Source of the DNA: JBEKZQ01 sp049509675
GTDB taxonomy: Bacteria; Planctomycetota; Planctomycetia; Pirellulales; Thermoguttaceae
DNA: 6,523 nt
Assembly: GCA_049509675.1 (NCBI GenBank)
Contig: JBEKZQ010000363.1
Coordinates: 1 to 6,523, forward strand
Direction of reading: 5' to 3'
In this document: piece after piece, positions 1 through 4,731 of the stretch
Layout: each line of letters starts with the position of its first letter
How positions within the stretch are numbered: position 1 is the first letter of the stretch
Position numbers and translations under genes: made by a program
The notes under the pieces: generated by a model
Database searches by the model: none
What the model was told of the DNA's origin: nothing
Seen by the model: only the letters and a program-made list of their open reading frames with translations

Positions 1-428
1 AGCTGCGCGTCGTGCCGCTGGGCTTGCCGCCGCGGTGCTTCCACTTCGAGCTGGACCGCCCCTATCTCCGCCAGGAAACGCCCGGCGGGCGGCTGGAGAT
101 ACACCCCGGGCCGATCAGCGGGCGGATCGTCTATCGCCGCGACCTGTTCGCCGCCTCGCAGCCGGCCGACATCCCCACGGTGGCCGTGGTGCTCGACCAT
201 CAGGTTCGGATGTTCCACCCAAACGTCTCGTTGCAAGCGGGTTACCTATGCGCCCATTTGCCGGCGGGGCCGGCTTCGCTCGAAACCCTGCTGGCCGCGA
301 TGGTGGCCATTTTCGGCTACTCGGTCTACCGCTGCTCCTCGCCTTTGAACCGCGAGGCGGCCGAGGTGTTCGCCACGCGCGCCGAAGAGGTCTTGAAGGA
401 CCTGCCGCCGATGGAACCGTTGTATTGA
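1..428 (+). CDS. E2-like (UBC-fold) ubiquitin-conjugating enzyme, 5' end missing
   Basis: Likely accepts a ubiquitin-like protein as a thioester on its cysteine and passes it to a target. Counting from the GTG at 12 (138 codons), an HPN motif lies at residues 69-71, preceded by Met-Phe as in eukaryotic E2 (FHPN). A Gly-Tyr-Leu-Cys follows with the candidate catalytic Cys80, nine residues after the Asn (eight in typical E2s). A helix-rich end carries a Ser-Pro-Leu-Asn-x-x-Ala-Ala match at about 110-117, like the NPLN..AA segment of E2s. The frame is open to the left edge (first full codon at nt 3), no Shine-Dalgarno precedes the GTG, and the N-terminal helix of the fold is absent. The true start is therefore probably upstream and this entry is partial. 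It ends 22 nt before the next gene, consistent with an operon. It might instead be an inactive E2 variant, but Cys and HPN are both kept. Confidence 0.85.
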   Translation, partial: LRVVPLGLPPRCFHFELDRPYLRQETPGGRLEIHPGPISGRIVYRRDLFAASQPADIPTVAVVLDHQVRMFHPNVSLQAGYLCAHLPAGPASLETLLAAMVAIFGYSVYRCSSPLNREAAEVFATRAEEVLKDLPPMEPLY

Positions 429-450
429 CGCTTTTTCCAGGGGGACTGCC

Positions 451-1353
451 ATGAACCAGGTGCTGGAACGTTTGCTCGCCCGCGACGGCAAGATCGGCCA
501 GCCGTCCCTGAACGGCCAGTTGGGCGTGACGATGCTCGATGGCTACGAGGGCCGGCTGTCGGCGGCCGATCTGGAAGCCCGGGTAACCATCGAGCTGGAG
601 GATTGGGTCCACGTCGCCGCCGGCGTGACGCGGCCGCCGGAAGCGATCGATGCCTTGCGGCGGAACTACGCGCTGCCGGGCAACCTGCGGTTCGCGCGGA
701 CCGCGGGCGGCGTGCGGCTGCTGGCCGATACGCAACTCGACGGCTTCGCCCACCTGGCGGCCACCTTCGCCGAGTTGAAAACCGGTTTGGTCAGGGCGGT
801 GGGCGGGCCGGAAAAGGCTTCCAAACAGCGGCCCGACGCGGCGCCGCCCGACGGGGCCCTTGCGGCGGCCCTGGCGCGGCTCGGCTGGGACGAGGAACGC
901 CTGCTCAAACGCGACGACGGCTGGGAGCTCCGCGTGCGGAGCGACGGGCGGTGGCATTCGGTGGTCGTTGTGCCGGGCAAGGAAGGGGACCTGCACTGCT
1001 ACGTTCCCATCCTTACGGTCAACGCGGCCGACGCCGAGACGCTGGCCGTAGTGGCACTGCAACTCAACAACCAGTTGCGATTCGCCCGCTACGCCCTGGC
1101 CGATGATGAACTGCTGGCGGAATCGCGGTTGCACGGCGGCCTGTTCAGCCCAAACTGGATCCAAACGGCCGCCCGCGCCGTGGCCGTCGCCGCCAGCCAC
1201 GCCCGGCGGCTTCGACTCCTGGCCGAATGCCCCGAGGTGCGGGCGTGGTGCGAGAGGGTCTTTCTCTCCCAAGGAGACGACAGCGGTACAGAGGGTGGTG
1301 ATTACAACAACACTGGTTCCGACGCTCCGGCTTCGGAGACCGTTTCCGCGTAA
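451..1353 (+). CDS. Hypothetical protein with internal duplication, possible tandem YbjN/type III chaperone-like domains
   Basis: 300 aa, function not recognised with certainty. The start is supported by AGGGGG at 439-444, six nt before the ATG. Two halves look alike. Residues 78-98 (an LRFAR followed by Leu-Leu-Ala-Asp and Leu-Asp-Gly) resemble residues 208-229 (LRFAR, then Leu-Leu-Ala-Glu and Leu-His-Gly-Gly). Each is preceded by predicted strands and followed by a long amphipathic helix. This strand/helix order resembles YbjN and the CesT-like type III secretion chaperones, which is inference from pattern only. A proline/alanine linker at about 120-136 separates the halves. The last 30 residues are Gly/Asp/Ser/Thr-rich and likely disordered. 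No signal peptide, membrane segment or catalytic motif is seen. Its place between E2 and Ubl suggests an adaptor or chaperone for conjugation, but that is guesswork. Confidence 0.88.
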   Translation: MNQVLERLLARDGKIGQPSLNGQLGVTMLDGYEGRLSAADLEARVTIELEDWVHVAAGVTRPPEAIDALRRNYALPGNLRFARTAGGVRLLADTQLDGFAHLAATFAELKTGLVRAVGGPEKASKQRPDAAPPDGALAAALARLGWDEERLLKRDDGWELRVRSDGRWHSVVVVPGKEGDLHCYVPILTVNAADAETLAVVALQLNNQLRFARYALADDELLAESRLHGGLFSPNWIQTAARAVAVAASHARRLRLLAECPEVRAWCERVFLSQGDDSGTEGGDYNNTGSDAPASETVSA

Positions 1354-1369
1354 CTTCGCTTTGCCTGCG

Positions 1370-1395
1370 CGTGCCCACGCCGGAGCTTGGGCACG
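1370..1395 (+). other. Perfect 8-bp hairpin in the gap before the ubiquitin-like gene
   Basis: CGTGCCCA at 1370-1377 is the exact reverse complement of TGGGCACG at 1388-1395, with a 10-nt loop. No T-run follows, so it is not a canonical Rho-independent terminator. It begins 17 nt after the stop of the preceding gene and could be an mRNA processing or stability element, or a copy of a dispersed genomic repeat. I have the impression of similar sequence recurring in planctomycete genomes, which is unverified. The gap from 1354 to 1438 holds nothing else that I can support except the ribosome binding site. Confidence 0.6.
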
Positions 1396-1424
1396 AATAC
1401 CAAAGTCCTGTACCCCTTTTGGAA

Positions 1425-1430
1425 AAGGAG
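1425..1430 (+). promoter_or_regulatory. Ribosome binding site of the ubiquitin-like gene
   Basis: AAGGAG lies eight nt before the ATG at 1439. It decides the start: the frame is open back to 1103, but that stretch overlaps the preceding gene in another frame, and a second ATG at 1448 has poorer spacing. Confidence 0.75.
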
Positions 1431-1438
1431 CTTCTCTC

Positions 1439-1711
1439 ATGGTAGCCATGATCAAGATGTCGGACGTGTCGCGGCAGCGGCGGATGACGCTCGATGTCAA
1501 CACAGACCGCCGCATCACCCCCCGCGACACCGTCAGCCGCGTGCTGGAGCGGTACGTCGACGAGATGGTCGATCCGCAGGAGTTTCACGGCCAGGAGGCC
1601 AACTGGTGGGCCTACAGCCGGGGCGTCAAGCTGGACACCAAGACGCGGCTGTCCGATCTCGATCCTCAGGACGACACCTGGCTGGTGATGCCCGAGACCA
1701 CGGCCGGGTAG
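1439..1711 (+). CDS. Ubiquitin-like beta-grasp protein with C-terminal Ala-Gly
   Basis: 90 aa. The small modifier of this locus, probably conjugated through its C-terminal glycine. The pattern follows ubiquitin: strand pair at residues 4-26, helix at about 29-43, then a WWAYSRGVKL segment (56-65) matching ubiquitin's QRLIFAGKQL. A Thr-Arg-Leu-Ser-Asp-Leu (69-74) matches ubiquitin's TLSDYN region, and a final strand leads into the tail. The protein ends Thr-Thr-Ala-Gly: the Gly is exposed with no extra residues after it, and the penultimate residue is Ala instead of the Gly of the usual Gly-Gly. It is not Pup-like: Pup is disordered and ends in Gly-Gly-Glu/Gln. It sits between the 300-aa gene and the JAMM peptidase (55-nt gap). 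It could in principle be a sulfur carrier of the ThiS/MoaD type, but the E2 and ARC neighbours favour protein modification. Confidence 0.87.
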   Translation: MVAMIKMSDVSRQRRMTLDVNTDRRITPRDTVSRVLERYVDEMVDPQEFHGQEANWWAYSRGVKLDTKTRLSDLDPQDDTWLVMPETTAG

Positions 1712-1754
1712 TGGGGGGGTGGCACGCAACGTCAACCGGTTCAAATCTTCGCGC

Positions 1755-1758
1755 GGAG
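1755..1758 (+). promoter_or_regulatory. Ribosome binding site choosing the JAMM start
   Basis: GGAG lies eight nt before the ATG at 1767. An in-frame GTG at 1719 would add 16 residues (basic, low similarity to anything recognised), and its only upstream purine run is a G-tract running into the codon itself. The ATG is preferred. Confidence 0.6.
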
Positions 1759-1766
1759 CTTTTCGC

Positions 1767-2789
1767 ATGAAGCCGATCCTGGAGCCCAGGCAGTACGACT
1801 TGTACTCGCAGTTATATAAGACGAGCGACGGCCGTTCGACTCCCGTGTGGGTCGAGGACGTAACGGCCGACGTGCGGGAGTTGATGCTGGAGACGTACAT
1901 GCACGGGGTCCTGGCCGAGCAATTGCCGCCCAGTGCCGACTTGTCGCTCGAGGCCCGATTCCGGCCCCGCTGGCTGCGGCGGGAGCCGCTGGTCGAGAGC
2001 ATCGAAATCCAGTTGCAGCCGAGCGACGGCGGGCCGACCTGCAGCCGGACCTTTCGCAATGGGCGGTGGGTCCGCCGGGCGGAGGTCCGCGCCGAGCAGT
2101 TGCGGACCGAGGGCCATTTGACCCAAGAGGAGCCGATCTACCAAATGCTGACGGCGGTGCCGGTCAACGGCCGCTCGGGCGAGTTGCAGCCGCCGGTGTT
2201 CGAGGTCCCGCCCATCGACGACCAAACGTGGGAGGAACTGGGCCTGCGGGGGCTGGGGGCGGGAGCGTTGCGACCGGCTCGGCCAATCGTCGTCAACAGC
2301 CGCATGGAGGCCGACGTTGCCGCAAGGACTCGCGAGGCGGGGATACTTGAAACGGGCGGGGCCTGTCTGGGCCGCTACGTTCGCCTGCCCGAGCCGCTGC
2401 CCGGCGCCACGACGCGGATCGTCACGGTCCTGGCGGCGAGCGTGTGCGACGCCCGTCACGAAGGCAGCCCGGCGCGATGGAAAATATCGCCCGACGCCAT
2501 GGCCGAGGCGGCCCAACTGGCCGAGATCAGCGGCCGGCGGGTGATGACGGTGTGGCACTCGCACGGCTTCTGCGACAAGACCTGCGCCAAGGACGCCGCG
2601 CAGTGCCCGTTGGTCGGCCCCAGCGTGTTCTCGATTCACGACTACGACGTGGCCGAGCGGCTCTTGCCCTCGAAGGCCACGGTGATGCCGATTTGCGGCA
2701 GGGCGCCGGGTCAGCCGGAGCCGGTGCTCGTGGTTCACGGCTGGGAAGACGGCATGCGGCCGATTCCCTGGATGCGTTATGACGACTAA
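1767..2789 (+). CDS. JAMM/MPN-domain metallopeptidase with N-terminal extension (putative deconjugase of the Ubl)
   Basis: 340 aa from the ATG at 1767. A zinc isopeptidase of the JAB1/MPN family, expected to cut the Ubl from targets. The JAMM set is complete: Glu195 in Glu-Thr-Gly-Gly-Ala-Cys-Leu-Gly, His264 and His266 in Trp-His-Ser-His-Gly, then Ser289-x-x-Asp292. The spacing between HxH and SxxD is much longer than the usual seven residues. It holds an insert with Cys269, Cys273 and Cys280 (C-x3-C-x6-C). Residues 1 to about 170 form a separate alpha/beta region not recognised. Because the Ubl already ends in its glycine, a role in precursor processing is not needed, so deconjugation is more likely (inference). 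The stop at 2787-2789 lies at the outer end of the left inverted repeat. Confidence 0.92.
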   Translation: MKPILEPRQYDLYSQLYKTSDGRSTPVWVEDVTADVRELMLETYMHGVLAEQLPPSADLSLEARFRPRWLRREPLVESIEIQLQPSDGGPTCSRTFRNGRWVRRAEVRAEQLRTEGHLTQEEPIYQMLTAVPVNGRSGELQPPVFEVPPIDDQTWEELGLRGLGAGALRPARPIVVNSRMEADVAARTREAGILETGGACLGRYVRLPEPLPGATTRIVTVLAASVCDARHEGSPARWKISPDAMAEAAQLAEISGRRVMTVWHSHGFCDKTCAKDAAQCPLVGPSVFSIHDYDVAERLLPSKATVMPICGRAPGQPEPVLVVHGWEDGMRPIPWMRYDD

Positions 2790-2930
2790 GGAGCGGCAAA
2801 AAGAATAAGCTGATCAATCATCGTAGGACGGATTGCCAATCCGTCCTGAAAACACAGACGGATTGGCAATCCGTCTTACAGGCAACTGGGTAGGACGGAT
2901 TGGCAATCCGTCTTACAGGCAACTGGCCAG
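2787..2930. repeat. Left inverted repeat: palindromic intergenic repeat
   Basis: It holds three copies of the palindrome ACGGATTG-S-CAATCCGT: an 11-bp-arm copy at 2825-2847, a 10-bp-arm copy at 2856-2876 and a 9-bp-arm copy at 2894-2912. The 36 nt at 2811-2846 are exactly the reverse complement of 6398-6433. With gaps and transitions, the similarity continues from the JAMM stop codon to the GGCAACTGGCCA at about 2918-2929. It has one 37-nt unit more than the right copy. It makes up most of the gap between the JAMM and ATPase genes. No T-run follows the hairpins, so a terminator is not supported. Confidence 0.9.
2857..2930. repeat. Two tandem copies of a 37-nt unit within the left repeat
   Basis: The stretch starting at 2857 (GACGGATTGGCAATCCGTCT and on through ACAGGCAACTGG) recurs from 2894 with a period of 37 nt, the first 33 nt being identical. 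The right-hand copy of the element has a single unit, so a local duplication (or loss on the right) has occurred. Confidence 0.88.
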
Positions 2931-2950
2931 TTATTGTTTTCCCGATCCTG

Positions 2951-2957
2951 AAGGGAG
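2951..2957 (+). promoter_or_regulatory. Ribosome binding site choosing the ATPase start
   Basis: AAGGGAG lies seven nt before the ATG at 2965. The frame is open upstream to 2833, but those 44 codons only translate the palindromic repeat (2833-2930) and the leader, so the ATG at 2965 is the supported start. Confidence 0.8.
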
Positions 2958-2964
2958 CCTACCG

Positions 2965-4707
2965 ATGGCGGAAGAAGCGATGGGTGCGTTCGAAGCGTTG
3001 TCGGCCCTGAATCCCCGCCAGCAACGGAAGGTGATGGCGATCCTGGAGCGCGTCCACCACGGGCAGGAGGTGCAGGCGATCGCCGAGGCGGTGCAAGCCA
3101 CGGAAACCGCCGCGGACGCGGCCCAACAGCTCGAGAAGGTCCTCACGCAACTGCTCGAATCGCAGCCCGTGATGTGCGTGTTGGATGCCGTCTTCTCGAA
3201 AAATGGACAGCACAAGGCCGTGGTGTGCATGCCCAACGGCGCGCGCCTGCCGCTGCCGATCCATCCCTCGGTCGACCTCGAAGCCCTCCGCAAGTTGCGC
3301 AAGTGGGAGTGCGTGCTGGTGGCCCAGAAGGAGATGCTCGTGGTGGGCGTGTGGGCGGACGACGATTATCTGTGGACCCAGGCCCAGGGCGAGGTGGTCG
3401 AGTTCCGCTCGTATTTCCGCGACCGCCGCGACATGGCCTGGGTCGCCCCGCAAGGCCGCAACGAGGAGATCGTCAACCTGGATCGGCCGCTGCAGGAGGA
3501 GTTGCTGGAGCCCGGCGCTTCGCTGGTCTTGCACCGCGGCGCGCCGAACTGGGCCATCGCCGCGTTGTCGAAGGAAAAGGCCCAGACCAAGTACCGGGTG
3601 CCCATCGACACCATCGACACCCGCTTGGACGACCTGGCGGGACTGGACCCGATTGCCGAACGGCTCTTGGAAAAGATCCTCACCCGCGCGGTGTTCCCCG
3701 AGCTCCGCGACGAGTTCGCCCTGGATCCGTTGCACGGGCTGACCCTGTACAGCGAGAAGCCGGGCCAGGGCAAGACGGCCCTGGTGCGGGCCCTGGCCGG
3801 CGAAATGCACGACCTGGGACAGTCGCTGGGGTTCGACTTCGATCTGTGGGCCGTTCAACCCAATGAACTCAAGTCGCACTGGCATGGCAAGGACGCGGGC
3901 AACGTGCGGGAGCTGGCTGCGGCCACCCACGTCCGCGCCGCGCTGCAGGACCCGAAGCGGCGGCTCGTGCTATGGATCTACTTCGATGAGGTGGACTCGT
4001 TGGGGACGCGGATGGGCGGCGACGAGCGCGTTTCCTCGGCCCAGAACGACGTGGTCCAGGCCCTCTTGCCCGTGCTCGACGGGCTGGTGAGCCACCCCGC
4101 GCAAAAAAGCGGAAAGGTGATTGTGGTGTTCTGGGGATTGACGAACCGCATCGACATGCTCGATCCGGCCCTGCGCCGGCCCGGCCGCTTTGGCGACCTG
4201 GTGCTTGCCATGCCGGACTATTCGCGCGAAGACGCCGAGTCGATTCTTGCCAAGTACGTGCGGGCCAAGTCGATCCCCTTCGTGCTGGCCGGCCGGCCGG
4301 TCGTCGCGCCCGCCGAAGAAGACGTGCGGCGGCACATCTTGCAGCCGGCCTTGGCGCAGGTCTTCAACGCTTCCCTGATGTACTACAAGACGGAAGGTCA
4401 GACGCAAAACAAGGTGGAGGTGGCGGCAGGCAAGATCCTCTCCGGGGCGTCTTTCCGCAGTGCCGTCAATACGGCCAAGGAACGCGGCGCGGTACGAAAA
4501 CTCCGCGGCCGCGGCATCCCCGCCGTCTCCTGCGAGGACCTTACCGAGGCCTTGGTCGAAGAGGCCCTGGCCGCCGCCAAGCAACTGGTCGCCGACCGGC
4601 CCATGCTCCGCCGCGTGCTGGACGTCAAAGGGCCCATTCTCGACGCCGGCCTCACGCCGATCGAGGAGTTGCAGGATCACCGTTACCTGCGGATGCATGC
4701 GGGCTGA
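2965..4707 (+). CDS. ARC/Mpa-like proteasomal AAA+ ATPase
   Basis: 580 aa. A ring-forming unfoldase that would recognise tagged proteins and thread them into a protease. Order: helical, probably coiled-coil segment (about 8-66), beta-rich OB-like region (about 68-205), AAA+ module (about 220-440) and a C-terminal domain. Walker A is Glu264-Lys-Pro-Gly-Gln-Gly-Lys270-Thr271, with the first P-loop glycine replaced by Glu. Walker B ends in Asp341-Glu342, sensor-1 is Asn394, and arginine-finger candidates are Arg404/405 and Arg408. The pore loop reads Ser-His-Trp306-His-Gly, with Trp in place of the Phe of Mpa's KFVG. The tail around 470-515 (Gly-Ala-Ser-Phe...Ala-Lys) parallels the FNSGA...AK region I recall from Mpa, pointing to ARC rather than FtsH, ClpX or p97. 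It lacks Mpa's C-terminal Gly-Gln-Tyr-Leu and ends Met-His-Ala-Gly. Next gene follows after 24 nt. Confidence 0.92.
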   Translation: MAEEAMGAFEALSALNPRQQRKVMAILERVHHGQEVQAIAEAVQATETAADAAQQLEKVLTQLLESQPVMCVLDAVFSKNGQHKAVVCMPNGARLPLPIHPSVDLEALRKLRKWECVLVAQKEMLVVGVWADDDYLWTQAQGEVVEFRSYFRDRRDMAWVAPQGRNEEIVNLDRPLQEELLEPGASLVLHRGAPNWAIAALSKEKAQTKYRVPIDTIDTRLDDLAGLDPIAERLLEKILTRAVFPELRDEFALDPLHGLTLYSEKPGQGKTALVRALAGEMHDLGQSLGFDFDLWAVQPNELKSHWHGKDAGNVRELAAATHVRAALQDPKRRLVLWIYFDEVDSLGTRMGGDERVSSAQNDVVQALLPVLDGLVSHPAQKSGKVIVVFWGLTNRIDMLDPALRRPGRFGDLVLAMPDYSREDAESILAKYVRAKSIPFVLAGRPVVAPAEEDVRRHILQPALAQVFNASLMYYKTEGQTQNKVEVAAGKILSGASFRSAVNTAKERGAVRKLRGRGIPAVSCEDLTEALVEEALAAAKQLVADRPMLRRVLDVKGPILDAGLTPIEELQDHRYLRMHAG

Positions 4708-4731
4708 AGGGTCGACAGCGAAAGGAAGAAC

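Noticed and set aside
1103..1438. Upstream extension of the Ubl frame
   Set aside because: Overlaps the preceding gene in another frame. Ubl similarity begins after 1439, where a ribosome binding site is well placed.
115..1530. Long open frame on the minus strand (471 codons) across E2, the 300-aa gene and the Ubl
   Set aside because: Mirror of + strand coding sequence, rich in Arg/Gly/Pro, with no recognisable domain.
1439..1711. Pup or UBact-like modifier
   Set aside because: The protein shows an ordered beta-grasp pattern like ubiquitin and ends in Ala-Gly, not in a disordered Gly-Gly-Glu/Gln tail.
1736..1752. GGTTCAAATC resembling a tRNA T-loop
   Set aside because: No acceptor, D or anticodon arms around it; chance match in a short gap.
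2825..2847. Rho-independent terminator after the JAMM gene
   Set aside because: Strong palindrome but a one-nt centre and no T-run on either strand next to it.
2825..2912. Palindromic repeats as a CRISPR array
   Set aside because: Only three palindromes, with 8- and 17-nt gaps of non-spacer sequence, part of a 37-nt tandem unit, and no cas genes.
2833..2964. 44-codon N-terminal extension of the ATPase
   Set aside because: It translates the palindromic intergenic repeat. A good ribosome binding site precedes the ATG at 2965.
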